Positions 40,880 to 49,719 are shown, numbered from the stretch's first letter. The stretch: DNA of 64,000 bases from Pseudomonas ceruminis (GCF_021602025.1 NZ_BQHW01000024.1:1-64000), one strand, 5' to 3'. Numbers and translations are program-made. The notes: generated by a model not told the origin, from the sequence alone.

Positions 40880-41975
40880 AGCTCAGGCGCTGCAAACCTT
40901 CCAGGCAGGTCGCCAGGTGATAGGGCGTTGTCGAGGGCATGTCGTGCCGGCTGACAGCCCCTTCGCCATCCCGGCACTCGTACCAGCCGCCGTCATGCAA
41001 AAACCGCTGTTCCATCGCTTTCAATTGCGCAAGCAGCTTCACCTCACTCCCCGAGCGCAATACCAGCGCCCGTAGATACTCCGCCTGCGCCCAGATCCGC
41101 TGGGTCGCATCGAGTACCTCGCCGTCCACATTCAGCATCGCCAGTACAGCGGCATCTTTTACCCCGTACTGTTCTGCATAGTCGAAAGCCCGGGCGATCG
41201 AGCCATGCAAGGGCGTGCCGCGCAGCAGCGGTGAAGTCGCCAGCAGATAGAACCACTCGAACTGATGCCCCGGCTCGAACCAGTTATCCACAGCGCCATG
41301 GGGTTTTTCCAGCATCAATCCGTGCTGTGGCTCGATGAAGTGCGCCTGCAGGGCGTCGCACAGCTGCAGCAACGCGTGCTGCACGCCTTCATCTTCTCGC
41401 ACGGCAAGCACTTGCAGGAAGGCTTCGGCCAAGTGCATCAGCGGGTTCTGCAGCGGGCCACTGCCCAAGTCGGACCAGTCCTCGCCGAGGCTGGCTTCGT
41501 ACAGCCCGTCGTCACGCGCGAACTGCCCGGCGACGATTTCCAGGGCGGCATCGAGCGCAGATTCCACCAGGGGTTCGCGCACTTGGCCCCAATAATGAGC
41601 GCAGGCGAAGACGATGAAGGCATGGGTGTAGAGGTCCTTGCGCCGATCCAGTGGCTTACCTTGGGCATCGATGCTGTAGAACCAGCCGCCGTGCTCGGCG
41701 TCGTGGAAATGCCGCTGCAACGAACGGAACAGCGCTGCGGCCCGCTCCGCCGCGCCCGGTTGCTCGATACGGCTGCTGAACAGGTACAGCTGGCGAGCAC
41801 AGGCCATTGCCCGGTAGCGCTGGGCAGGCAACGGGTGGTGCTGGGCATCCAGGGCTTCGTAGGGCAGTGCCATCTCGGCGTTCCAGCCTGGGCCTTGCCA
41901 CAGCGGCACGATACGTTCGGCAACGTGCTGGGTGAAGCGGGCCAGTTCGGGCAGGGTGGGGCGGGGGTCGGACAT
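40878..41975 (-). CDS. N-acylglucosamine 2-epimerase family isomerase
   Basis: A sugar isomerase/epimerase of the AGE alpha6/alpha6-barrel family, 365 residues from ATG at 41975 (MSDPRPTLPELARFTQHV). Family marks include the RQLYLFSSRIEQ segment, DAEHGGWFYSIDAQGKP, the KDLYTHAFIVFACA helix with the catalytic-type His, NPLMHLAEAFL, and GHQFEWFYLLATS. In this group mannose isomerases and glucosamine epimerases cannot be told apart by eye. A longer frame to 42008 lacks a better start. It is leftward and possibly alone. Confidence 0.82.
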   Translation of the reverse strand: MSDPRPTLPELARFTQHVAERIVPLWQGPGWNAEMALPYEALDAQHHPLPAQRYRAMACARQLYLFSSRIEQPGAAERAAALFRSLQRHFHDAEHGGWFYSIDAQGKPLDRRKDLYTHAFIVFACAHYWGQVREPLVESALDAALEIVAGQFARDDGLYEASLGEDWSDLGSGPLQNPLMHLAEAFLQVLAVREDEGVQHALLQLCDALQAHFIEPQHGLMLEKPHGAVDNWFEPGHQFEWFYLLATSPLLRGTPLHGSIARAFDYAEQYGVKDAAVLAMLNVDGEVLDATQRIWAQAEYLRALVLRSGSEVKLLAQLKAMEQRFLHDGGWYECRDGEGAVSRHDMPSTTPYHLATCLEGLQRLS

Positions 41976-42082
41976 GAATGCGCTCGTCACAATCGGGCAG
42001 TGCGCCATGGTAGCAGAAGTGGGGTTTCGGGTTGTCTGGGCAGGCCAGGTTTACCCGCGAAGTGGCCCGCGCCGCCAGCCGA

Positions 42083-42715
42083 TCAGCCTGGGCTACCCAG
42101 CCCCTGCCAATGCCGCGCACCGACGAAAATGAAGCGCAACTGCTGGGTGATCTTTTCCTGCGCAGTCAATGCCTGTGGATAACCTGGCTGCGGGTTGTCG
42201 ATGAGCTCTGGTAGGGTGGCGAACACGGTCTTCACCACCAGGTCAGCCATCACGGCCAGCGCCGCGCCGTCCAGGTGCTGCCAGCGTTTCATGCGCGCAA
42301 GGTCCGTGGCCAGGTCGTTGCTGATGCCTTGGCGAAGGCCGGCGATGGCCTGGCGTACCGCCTGTGCGCCACCGTACTGCTCGCGGGCCAGAAACAGGAA
42401 TTGGGCGCGGTGCGCGGCTACCACGTCGAGGAAGATGCGCACCGAGGCGTCGGTGATGCCGCCGAGCTCGAACTCGTTCTGCCGCACCAGGCGAATGGTC
42501 TGGCGGAAGGTGGCATCGACCTCGGCGACCAGCGCCAGGCCCAAGGCGTCCATGTCCGGGAAGTGGCGGTAGAAACCGGTGGGCACGATGCCGGCGGCCT
42601 TGGCCACCTCGCGCAAGCTGATGCTGCCGAAGCCACGGCCGCTCTCCATAAGCTGGCAGGCCGCATCGAGCAAGGCCTGGCGAGTCAGTAGCTTCTGTTC
42701 GGCGCGCGGCAGCAT
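42083..42715 (-). CDS. TetR-family regulator, FabR/DesT-like
   Basis: A transcription factor of 210 residues. The N-terminal helix-turn-helix (residues about 20-50: FGSISLREVAKAAGIVPTGFYRHFPDMDALGLALV) closely resembles FabR and DesT, which sense unsaturated fatty acyl-CoA and control membrane lipid desaturation. The C-terminal ligand domain is also FabR-like, including an AAHRAQFLFLAREQYG stretch. The ATG at 42715 is taken; a GTG 11 codons earlier is possible. The target genes are not nearby, so the lipid role is by family resemblance only. Confidence 0.8.
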   Translation of the reverse strand: MLPRAEQKLLTRQALLDAACQLMESGRGFGSISLREVAKAAGIVPTGFYRHFPDMDALGLALVAEVDATFRQTIRLVRQNEFELGGITDASVRIFLDVVAAHRAQFLFLAREQYGGAQAVRQAIAGLRQGISNDLATDLARMKRWQHLDGAALAVMADLVVKTVFATLPELIDNPQPGYPQALTAQEKITQQLRFIFVGARHWQGLGSPG

Positions 42716-42755
42716 GGTGCAGGCTTCTGTGAAGGTGAGGCTGGGCACTCTAGAT

Positions 42756-42788
42756 AAAAAAACGAAGCCCGGTCAATGGACCGGGCTT
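42756..42788 (-). terminator. Rho-independent terminator of the tandem-repeat gene
   Basis: Perfect 10-base arms AAGCCCGGTC / GACCGGGCTT around AATG. On the minus strand the hairpin is followed within 2 bases by a TTTTTT run. It ends the leftward gene at 42838-43110, about 50 bases downstream of its stop. Confidence 0.9.
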
Positions 42789-42837
42789 GGAGGGGAGCAG
42801 GCACTGTGCTGTGGATTGTTCTTTTCGGCCATGTCAG

Positions 42838-43110
42838 TCAGCTCACATGGCTGATTTCGACCAGGCGATCCGCGCCGCCTTCGGCCACACGGCCGGAGCG
42901 CTCGATCAGGCGGTCCGAGCCACCTTCGGCCACACGGCCGGAGCGCTCGATCAACCGATCCGAACCCCCTTCGGCTACGGTTTTCAACGGCTGGGCAACT
43001 TCAGTGGCGCTGGAGCGCGATTCGGCGGTCAGGTGCTGGTCGGCAGCGGGCAGGGCAAAGGCGTTGGCAGCAAGAATCGACAGGGTCAGGGTCAGCAGGT
43101 GGCGTTTCAT
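42838..43110 (-). CDS. Secreted small protein with 15-residue tandem repeats
   Basis: A 90-residue protein with a clear signal peptide (MKRHLLTLTLSILAANAFA, cut near residue 19-20). After a short serine-rich linker come three copies of a 15-residue unit V-A-E-G-G-S-D-R-L-I-E-R-S-G-R (residues about 45-59, 60-74 and a shortened 75-84). The DNA repeats are nearly identical, so copy number may vary by slippage. The unit mixes charged and glycine residues and should be soluble and flexible. I do not recognise the family; a strong terminator behind it shows it is a real gene. Confidence 0.75.
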   Translation of the reverse strand: MKRHLLTLTLSILAANAFALPAADQHLTAESRSSATEVAQPLKTVAEGGSDRLIERSGRVAEGGSDRLIERSGRVAEGGADRLVEISHVS

Positions 43111-43452
43111 GGTTTCGGTGCTCCTCTAGGGGGCTGGAAAGTGGGTACGAAGCCAATGCTACGCCCGGTAACGCCAGAAAGAAGTTCATACGGATAATGG
43201 TAACAATCGACGGTATTGATAGGGCTTGGAGACCCCTCTGGCACGCCTGTTTCAAGGCGATATGCGGCCGTTAGCCAGTAGGTGTTCCGCATGGCTCGCC
43301 TCGTGGTGGGCGACCAAAAGCTGAGCAAGAAGCCAGGAAAAACTTCGCTATGATGAAGGACTTCGATAAAACCCAGGCGGTTTTCATCAGTCCGAGCTAT
43401 TAAGTGCCATCGTTGCGCCCGTTTTGCGCCATGTCGTCAGGAGAATCACGCA
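43111..43452. promoter_or_regulatory. Divergent upstream region of repeat protein and AsmA gene
   Basis: 342 bases without a supportable gene, between two divergent starts; AGGAG is present before the leftward ATG. Near 43,195-43,270 there are short inverted segments, but no operator or small RNA is identified. Confidence 0.4.
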
Positions 43453-45519
43453 ATGACGCGTCCCACCAGAATCCTCGTCTGGACCCTTACCACCCTGCTG
43501 ACCCTACTGGCGATATTGGTGGTTGTGATCGCCACCTTCGACTGGAACCGCGTCAAGCCGCTGTTGAACGAGAAGGTTTCCGCAGCGCTGCACCGGCCCT
43601 TCGCAATCAATGGCAACCTCGCGGTGCACTGGCGCACCGAGCCGCAGGAGGGTGGCTGGCGCGCTTGGGTGCCGTGGCCGCACTTCACGGCTGAAGACCT
43701 CACCCTGGGCAACCCTGACTGGCTCAAAGAGCCGAAGATGGTCGGGCTTGAACGCGTGGAGTTTCGCCTGGCACTGTTGCCGCTGGTGTTCCAGCAGGTC
43801 GTCATCCCGCGCATCGACCTGGTCAAACCGACAGCCAGCTTGACGCGCCTGGCCGATGGCCGCGCCAACTGGAACTTCGACCTGGGTCCTAAGGATGAGA
43901 ACGAGCCCCCTTCCAAATGGCAGTTGGACATCGGCGCCATCGGGTTTGACCAAGGCAATGTCAGCTTCGACGACCAGACCCTGAAAACCACCATGAAGGT
44001 GCAGATCGACCCACTGGGCAAGCCTATCCCGTTCAGCGATATCGTGGGCAAGGCGCGTGCGGAAAAGGCTGGCGGCGCGCAGGATTATGCATTCGGGCTC
44101 AAGGCCCAGGGCCGTTACAAAGACCAGCCGGTATCCGGCACCGGCAAGATCGGCGGCTTGCTGGCATTGCAGGACGCCAGCCAGCCCTTCCCGCTGCAGG
44201 CCGACGTGCGCATCGCCGATACCCACGTGGTGCTTGCCGGCACCCTCACTGACCCACGTAACCTCGGCGCCCTTGACCTGCGCCTGCGCCTGTCCGGGGC
44301 CAGCCTGGGCAACCTCTACCCGCTGACGGGAGTGACGCTGCCGGATACACCTGCCTACGAAACCGACGGCCACCTGACTGCCAACCTGCATGCAGCGCAG
44401 GGCGCAACCTTCAATTACCAGGGCTTCAACGGCAAGATCGGTGACAGCGACATCCATGGCGACCTGGCCTTTGTCGCCAGCCAGCCGCGGCCCAAGCTCT
44501 CCGGCAAGCTGGTCTCCAACCAGCTGTTGTTCAAGGACCTGGCGCCGCTGATCGGTGCCGACTCCAACGCTGAACAGAAGGCTCGCGGCGGTGCCAGCAA
44601 GCAGCCGACGGACAAGGTGCTGCCGGTGGAAGAGTTCCGTACCGAACGCTGGCGCGCCATGGACGCCGACGTCGAGTTCGCCGGCAAGCGCATCGTCCAC
44701 AGTGAGCAGTTGCCGTTCAACGACCTTGCGGCGCACGTGATCCTCGACGATGGCCTGCTGCGTCTGGAGCCGCTGCGCTTTGGCGTCGCCGGTGGCAACC
44801 TCGCTTCCAAGATCCGTCTGGATGGCCGCAGCGTACCTCTGCAGGGGCGCGCTCAACTGACCGCGCGTGGCTTCAAGCTCAAGCAGCTGTTCCCCACCTT
44901 TGCGCCCATGCAGACCAGCTTTGGCGAGCTCAACGGCGATGCTGATATTAGCGGCCGTGGCAACTCGGTGGCGGCGTTGCTGGGCACCGCCAATGGCGAC
45001 CTGCGCATGTTGATCAACGATGGTGCCGTCAGCCGAAGCCTGATGGAGATCGCCGGGTTGAACGTGGGCAACTACGTGATTGGCAAGCTGTTCGGCGACG
45101 AAGATGTACAGATCAACTGCGCCGCCGCCGACGTCGGTATCAAGGATGGCCTCGCTACTACCCGGTTGTTCATCTTCGATACTGAGAACGCGATCATCTA
45201 CATCAATGGCACTGCCAACTTTGCCAGTGAACAGCTTGATCTGAAGATCACCCCGGAGTCGAAAGGCTTGCGGCTGTTCTCGCTGCGCTCGCCGCTGTAT
45301 GTGCGTGGTGCGTTTGCCAAGCCCAGCGCCGGCGTACAGGCGGTACCGCTGGCGTTGCGCGGTGCGGGCATGGTCGCATTGGGTGTAGTGGCGGGGCCTG
45401 CGGCAGGGTTGCTGGCGCTCGTGGCGCCGAGCAGTGGTGATGAGCCTAACCAGTGCACGCCGCTGCTGCAGCAGATGAAAGCCGGCAAGGCGCCGGCTGC
45501 GGTGAAGGGCAAGAAGTGA
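43453..45519 (+). CDS. AsmA-family envelope protein
   Basis: A 688-residue protein with one N-terminal membrane anchor (ILVWTLTTLLTLLAILVVVIATF) and a large periplasmic domain. The domain begins with the AsmA signature: FDWNRVKPLLNEKVSAALHRPFAINGNLAV, and repeats of TLGNPDWLKEPKMVGLERVEFRLAL type. The C-terminal AsmA_2 part includes DISGRGNSVAALLGTANGDLRMLINDGAVS. AsmA-like proteins are thought to bridge the envelope and carry lipids; YhdP and TamB are distant relatives. It ends with a basic lysine-rich tail. The start follows CAGGAGAATC, and the gene appears monocistronic, ending at a 40-bp palindrome. Confidence 0.88.
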   Translation: MTRPTRILVWTLTTLLTLLAILVVVIATFDWNRVKPLLNEKVSAALHRPFAINGNLAVHWRTEPQEGGWRAWVPWPHFTAEDLTLGNPDWLKEPKMVGLERVEFRLALLPLVFQQVVIPRIDLVKPTASLTRLADGRANWNFDLGPKDENEPPSKWQLDIGAIGFDQGNVSFDDQTLKTTMKVQIDPLGKPIPFSDIVGKARAEKAGGAQDYAFGLKAQGRYKDQPVSGTGKIGGLLALQDASQPFPLQADVRIADTHVVLAGTLTDPRNLGALDLRLRLSGASLGNLYPLTGVTLPDTPAYETDGHLTANLHAAQGATFNYQGFNGKIGDSDIHGDLAFVASQPRPKLSGKLVSNQLLFKDLAPLIGADSNAEQKARGGASKQPTDKVLPVEEFRTERWRAMDADVEFAGKRIVHSEQLPFNDLAAHVILDDGLLRLEPLRFGVAGGNLASKIRLDGRSVPLQGRAQLTARGFKLKQLFPTFAPMQTSFGELNGDADISGRGNSVAALLGTANGDLRMLINDGAVSRSLMEIAGLNVGNYVIGKLFGDEDVQINCAAADVGIKDGLATTRLFIFDTENAIIYINGTANFASEQLDLKITPESKGLRLFSLRSPLYVRGAFAKPSAGVQAVPLALRGAGMVALGVVAGPAAGLLALVAPSSGDEPNQCTPLLQQMKAGKAPAAVKGKK

Positions 45520-45541
45520 ATGCAGGGGCGGCTTCGCGGCC

Positions 45542-45629
45542 CCTTCGCGGCACAAGGCCGCTCCCACATGAACGCCGCACAACCTGAGCTGTGCGGCGTT
45601 CATGTGGGAGCGGCCTTGTGCCGCGAAGG
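45542..45629. repeat. REP-type palindrome with perfect 40-bp arms
   Basis: The arms at 45542-45581 and 45590-45629 are exact reverse complements with an 8-base loop. Each contains the CGGCACAAGGCCGCTCCCACA module common in P. putida intergenic REP elements. It lies between convergent genes (AsmA ending at 45519 and a ferritin-like gene ending at 45648), where it may act as bidirectional terminator or mRNA stabiliser. Confidence 0.85.
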
Positions 45630-45647
45630 CGCAGCGCGCCCTCAGCC

Positions 45648-46178
45648 TTACAAGCCCTGCAGCAAGTCGGACATATCGTCCGCGTGCTCTTCTTCCTGGG
45701 CCAGAATGTCCTCGAAGATGCGCCGAGTGGTCGGGTCCTTGTCACCGATGTACTGGATGATTTCGCGGTAGCTGTCGATCGCGATGCGCTCGGCCACCAG
45801 GTCTTCCAGCACCATTTCCTTCAGCGAATTGCCCGCCACGTACTGGGCATGGGAATTCTTGGTCAGGTTGTCGGGGTTGAAGTCCGGCTCACCGCCCAGC
45901 TGCACGATACGCTCGGCCAGCTTGTCGGCATGTTTGGCTTCCTGGTTGGCATGCTCGAGAAACTCCTCGGCCGCGACGCTGGCCTTGATGCCGCTGGCCA
46001 TGAAGTAGTGGCGCTTGTAGCGCAGCACGCAGACCAGTTCGGTGGCCAGCGACTCGTTGAGCAGGCGCAGGATTTCTTGGCGGTCGGCATGGTAACCCTC
46101 GGTCACCGCACCTTGCTCGACGTGCTGGCGGGCTCGCTGGCGCAGGGTTTGCACATCGGTCAGTTCAACGTTGCTCAT
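45648..46178 (-). CDS. Ferritin-like (bacterioferritin/Dps-class) protein
   Basis: A four-helix-bundle protein of 176 residues (MSNVELTDVQTLRQRARQHV). Iron ligands appear as E-x2-(Y/H) pairs in the helices: LLNESLATELVCVLRYKRHYF, FLEHANQEAKHADKLAERI and VLEDLVAERIAIDSYREIIQY, with E-x2-H in LAQEEEHADDM. The arrangement is that of a di-iron bacterioferritin relative rather than a classic Dps. A role in iron storage or peroxide defence is expected from the family. ATG at 46178 is used; four extra codons upstream are possible. Confidence 0.85.
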   Translation of the reverse strand: MSNVELTDVQTLRQRARQHVEQGAVTEGYHADRQEILRLLNESLATELVCVLRYKRHYFMASGIKASVAAEEFLEHANQEAKHADKLAERIVQLGGEPDFNPDNLTKNSHAQYVAGNSLKEMVLEDLVAERIAIDSYREIIQYIGDKDPTTRRIFEDILAQEEEHADDMSDLLQGL

Positions 46179-46226
46179 GGTTCTCTCCAAACAGATCAGG
46201 ACGGTTGGTCAAGGTGAAGGGTAGGC

Positions 46227-46568
46227 TCACGCGCCGGGTACGGCTTTGCTGTCCTCTTCTCGTTGCTTGCAAGTCTTGAAACCCTTGGCATCGACATGGC
46301 CGGTGGCGTCGAAGCGCACGTAGTACGGTTGCTGGTGGCCATCACGGTTGAGGATGTAGTCGTTGCAGGTGCCCCCATGTGGCAGGTCGATGACAGTAGA
46401 GGGGCTGCCGCCGATGGCGATGACCTTTTGCATGGTCATGCCGTTTTCCACCTGCTTGACCAGCGGCTCTTCGCGGAAGGTGACGTAATCGACCGGGTTT
46501 TCCGGGCGGCTGCCACAGGCGGCGAGGGTTGCGCTTGCCAGAAGGATTGCCAGGGTCTGCTTGTACAT
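46227..46568 (-). CDS. osmE: OsmE-like outer-membrane lipoprotein
   Basis: A 113-residue lipoprotein with a type II signal (LLASATLAACGS, lipidated cysteine near residue 18). Its SmpA/OmlA-type domain includes VENGMTMQKVIAIGGSPSTV, GGTCNDYIL and a C-terminal GHVDAKGFKTCKQ, which match the spacing of OsmE including two cysteines. OsmE is induced by osmotic and stationary-phase stress in enterobacteria. It is transcribed leftward next to the ferritin-like gene and divergent from the lipase. Confidence 0.8.
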   Translation of the reverse strand: MYKQTLAILLASATLAACGSRPENPVDYVTFREEPLVKQVENGMTMQKVIAIGGSPSTVIDLPHGGTCNDYILNRDGHQQPYYVRFDATGHVDAKGFKTCKQREEDSKAVPGA

Positions 46569-46692
46569 GGTCCCGCTCCTTGCTCAAGGGTCTGTTCTGG
46601 TTTGGAACCGCGCGGCGCGCCAGGAGTTCGATTGCGATGGTCATCTAGGGCGCTGTAGTGTTGGCCGGTCGTCCACGCAAAGGGGCAGGTCC

Positions 46693-47583
46693 ATGCAACG
46701 GGAATTGGCCACGCGATACCCATTGGTGCTGGTGCCGGGCATGCTTGGCTTCGTGCGGGTGCTGCTTTATCCGTACTGGTTCGGCATCCCGAAAGCCTTG
46801 CGCAAAGGCGGGGCAAAGGTCTTTGCAGTGCAGGTTTCGCCGCTGCACTCCAGCGAGGTGCGTGGGGAGCAGTTGCTGGCGATCATCGAGGACATCTGCC
46901 AGCGCACGGGCGCCGACAAGGTCAACCTCATCGGCCACAGCCAAGGTGCGCTGAGTGCGCGCTATGCCGCTGCCCGGCGGCCTGATCGGGTGGCGTCGGT
47001 CACTTCGGTGGCCGGCCCCAACCAGGGTTCCGAACTGGCCGACCACCTGGAGCGCACTGCGCCCGGTGACTCACCCCAGGGGCGGGTGCTCAAGGCCGTG
47101 CTGCATGGGCTGGCGGTACTGCTGGTGTGGCTGGAAACCGGCTGGCGCCGTGACCCGTTGCCGATCGATGTGCACGCATCGCACCAGTCGCTGACCAGTG
47201 CCGGCGTGGCGCTGTTCAACCAGGCTTATCCACAGGGCCTGCCCAGCACCTGGGGTGGAGAAGGGCCGGGCGAGGTCAACGGCGTGCGCTACTACTCCTG
47301 GTCAGGCACGCTGCAGCCTGGGTTGACTGACCAGGGCCGCAACCGTTTTGATGGCAGCAACCGCTTCTGCCGCCTGTTCGCGCGCAGCTTCGTCAAGGAA
47401 AAGGGCCACTGCGACGGTATGGTCGGGCGCTTCAGCTCGCACCTGGGGCAGGTGATCGGTGATGACTATCCGCTCGACCACCTGGATATCGTCAACCAGT
47501 CGCTCGGCGCAGTGGGCAAGGGCGCCGAGCCTGTGCGCCTGTTCACCGAGCATGCTGCCCGCCTCAAAGCCGCTGGGTTGTAG
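46693..47583 (+). CDS. Triacylglycerol lipase/esterase, family I type
   Basis: An alpha/beta hydrolase of 296 residues starting MQRELATRYPLVLVPGMLGF. The oxyanion segment (LVPGMLG), the nucleophile elbow (NLIGHSQGALSARY) and the acid/His region (GHCDGMVGRFSSHLGQVIGDDYPLDHLDIVNQ) match Pseudomonas lipase family I. Unlike secreted LipA there is no signal peptide from any in-frame start that makes sense, and no foldase gene lies beside it. The enzyme is probably cytoplasmic or periplasm-independent. It overlaps the convergent EamA gene by 20 bases. Confidence 0.85.
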   Translation: MQRELATRYPLVLVPGMLGFVRVLLYPYWFGIPKALRKGGAKVFAVQVSPLHSSEVRGEQLLAIIEDICQRTGADKVNLIGHSQGALSARYAAARRPDRVASVTSVAGPNQGSELADHLERTAPGDSPQGRVLKAVLHGLAVLLVWLETGWRRDPLPIDVHASHQSLTSAGVALFNQAYPQGLPSTWGGEGPGEVNGVRYYSWSGTLQPGLTDQGRNRFDGSNRFCRLFARSFVKEKGHCDGMVGRFSSHLGQVIGDDYPLDHLDIVNQSLGAVGKGAEPVRLFTEHAARLKAAGL

Positions 47584-48457
47584 CGCTGCGGCGCACGGGC
47601 GCGGTCCAGCGTTCGGCAAGGATGACCCCGGCCAGGGTCAGCAGGCCGCCCACCAGGTGGTAGCTGGCCAATTGTTCGTTCAGCACCACGGCAGCGATCA
47701 GCGCGGTGATCACCGGCAGCAGGTTGAAGAACAGCGTGGTGCGGCTTGGCCCCAGGCGGTGCACGGCCTGCATCCACACCAACGGTGCAATCATCGAGGC
47801 CAGCACACAGGCGTACAGCACCAGGCCGACGTTGTGCCTGTTCAGCCCGGTCTTGTCCGAAAGCAGGAACAGCGGCAACAACACAATAATCGCCACCAGC
47901 ACTTGCAGGTACAGCAACTGCAAGGGCGGCAGGCGCAGTTGCCACTTCTTCAGCAGGAAGCTGTACAGCGCGTAAGCCAGGGTGGCCACGAGCATCAGCA
48001 GATCACCGCTGTTCAGGCCCTGCTCGAGCAGGGCTGCGGGGTGTCCGGCCGACACCACCTCGAGTACGCCGACGAACGACACCAGCGCGCCCAGCAAGGC
48101 GCCGTAGCTCAAGCGCTGGCCCAGCCAGGCGATGGACAGCGCCAGTGACATCAGCGGCATCAACGACAGGATGATGCCCATGTTGGTGGCGCTGGTGATG
48201 CCTGCCGCGAAGTAGGCCAGGCTTTGGTACATGGCCATGCCCAGCACGCCGAGGACGAAGATTTTGCCCAGGTGCGGGCGGATCGCCCCGCGATTGCGCC
48301 ACACGGCAGGCAGCAGGAACGGGGTGAACAGCAGGCCGGCCAGCAACCAGCGGTAGAAACCGATCTCGGCGGGGTGGATGGCCCCGGCGGACATCTTGGT
48401 GACTACGGTATTGCCGGCCCAGATGAGGATGGCGGTAAGGGGGAAAAGATAGTTCAT
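47564..48457 (-). CDS. EamA/DMT-family transporter
   Basis: A ten-segment inner-membrane protein of 297 residues made of two EamA repeats (about 3-135 and 150-285). It starts MNYLFPLTAILIWAGNTVVTK. Each repeat ends in the usual P-x-G-motif helix (PLMSLALSIAWLGQRLSYGALLG; LLPVITALIAAVVLNEQLASYHLVGGLLTLAG). RhaT/EamA relatives export metabolites or amino acids; the substrate cannot be told. It is divergent from an AraC regulator 126 bases away, which may control it. Confidence 0.85.
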   Translation of the reverse strand: MNYLFPLTAILIWAGNTVVTKMSAGAIHPAEIGFYRWLLAGLLFTPFLLPAVWRNRGAIRPHLGKIFVLGVLGMAMYQSLAYFAAGITSATNMGIILSLMPLMSLALSIAWLGQRLSYGALLGALVSFVGVLEVVSAGHPAALLEQGLNSGDLLMLVATLAYALYSFLLKKWQLRLPPLQLLYLQVLVAIIVLLPLFLLSDKTGLNRHNVGLVLYACVLASMIAPLVWMQAVHRLGPSRTTLFFNLLPVITALIAAVVLNEQLASYHLVGGLLTLAGVILAERWTAPVRRSATTQRL

Positions 48458-48583
48458 GTAACTGTGATTCTCTGAGGTGTCGCGAAAGGGCAGCAGGACG
48501 GCCCCCGATAGGCGCTCATTATCCTTTGTCTGTCCATAAGCCTATACTCCTATCCAGACAACCTGCCCTTTGAAGCAGACAGC

Positions 48584-49372
48584 ATGCCCCGTAAATATCT
48601 CGATATCCCCCGGTTCGACGCGCTGCCGGCACCCGTTTACTTTCGCTACGACGAATTTGGCGCCGACACCCACAGTGCCCCGCATCGCCATGCCTGGGGC
48701 CAACTCAACTACACCGCCAACGGCGTGATGCACCTGGACGTCGATGGCCAGCGCTTCCTCTCGCCCCCGCATTACGCGGTGTGGGTGCCGCCAGGTACCG
48801 AACACGGTTGCTACAACCCCCAGGCCATCGTCTACCGTTCGGTCTATCTGGACCGTCAGCTGTGCGCCAACCTGCCGCAACAACCGTGCAGCCTGGTCAT
48901 CAGCGATATCCTCAAGGCCATCCTCGGCGACTTCGCCCGCCGTGACCTCAAGGTCGCACAGGACGAGCGCGACCAGCGCCTGGTGCAGGTGCTGCTCGAC
49001 CAGTTGCTGCTGGCGCCGACCCAGACCTGCTACCTGCCCTTCGCCCGTAGCGAGGGCCTGCGGCAGGTGCTTGAGGCCCTCGGTGCCGAGCCCGGGGACA
49101 ATCGCCCGCTTGCCCACTGGGCTGCCCTGGTCCATGTCAGCGAGCGTACCCTGGCCCGGCAGTTTCTGCGCGAGCTGGGCATCAGCTTCGGCGAGTGGCG
49201 GCTGCGGCTGCGCTTTCTGCGGGCCATCGAAGCGCTGGAAGCGGGCCAGCCCATCCAGGCCATCGCCTTCGACCTTGGCTACAGCAGTGCCTCGGCCTTC
49301 ATCGCCATGTTCCAGCGCCAGGCCCACAGCACGCCTGAACAGTACCGGCGGCAGTCGCGGGCGAAGATGTAA
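48584..49372 (+). CDS. AraC-family transcriptional regulator
   Basis: A regulator of 262 residues. It has an N-terminal cupin-type sensor (residues about 20-110, with THSAPHRHAWGQLNY and YAVWVPPGTEHGC) and a C-terminal double helix-turn-helix (LARQFLRELGISFGEWRLRLRFLRAIEAL and IQAIAFDLGYSSASAFIAMFQRQAHSTPEQYRRQ). The layout divergent to the EamA transporter suggests control of it by an unknown effector. The ATG lies 27 bases after a T-rich TATCC region. Confidence 0.88.
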   Translation: MPRKYLDIPRFDALPAPVYFRYDEFGADTHSAPHRHAWGQLNYTANGVMHLDVDGQRFLSPPHYAVWVPPGTEHGCYNPQAIVYRSVYLDRQLCANLPQQPCSLVISDILKAILGDFARRDLKVAQDERDQRLVQVLLDQLLLAPTQTCYLPFARSEGLRQVLEALGAEPGDNRPLAHWAALVHVSERTLARQFLRELGISFGEWRLRLRFLRAIEALEAGQPIQAIAFDLGYSSASAFIAMFQRQAHSTPEQYRRQSRAKM

Positions 49373-49434
49373 AAATTCTTGTCTACACTGATCTGCACCA
49401 CCGTGCATCGGGCGCGGAGACAGGAGACCACTCC

Positions 49435-49719
49435 ATGAAAATGCTGCAAATGCCGTTGCTGGTGTTGGCTGTGTTGTTCAGTGCGCAAGGATTCGCTGCC
49501 ACCGCGCAACAGCAAAAAATGACCTCGTGCAATGCCGATGCCACCGCCAAGGCCCTCAAGGGGGATGAACGCAAGGCGTTCATGAGCACCTGCCTGAAGA
49601 AGAGCACACCCGCCACCCAGCAGGAAAAGATGAAGACCTGCAACGCCGACGCCACCACCAAGGCGCTCAAGGGTGACGAGCGCAAGGCCTACATGAGCGA
49701 CTGCCTGAAGAAGAAATGA
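49435..49719 (+). CDS. PsiF-repeat protein
   Basis: A secreted protein of 94 residues with a signal peptide (PLLVLAVLFSAQGFAA). Two tandem PsiF repeats follow, each about 33 residues, of the form Q-Q-x-K-M-x-x-C-N-A-D-A-T-x-K-A-L-K-G-D-E-R-K-A ... C-L-K-K. PsiF in E. coli is phosphate-starvation-inducible with unknown mechanism. Four cysteines are spaced for disulfides. AGGAG stands before the ATG. Confidence 0.9.
   Translation: MKMLQMPLLVLAVLFSAQGFAATAQQQKMTSCNADATAKALKGDERKAFMSTCLKKSTPATQQEKMKTCNADATTKALKGDERKAYMSDCLKKK

Noticed and set aside
42855-42975. Direct repeats resembling a short CRISPR array
   Set aside because: The units are contiguous 45-bp in-frame coding repeats with no spacers, inside a gene with signal peptide and terminator.
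43504-45603. Long leftward frame of 699 codons opposite AsmA
   Set aside because: It is antisense to a well-supported gene, lacks a ribosome site and has a composition typical of GC-rich shadow frames.
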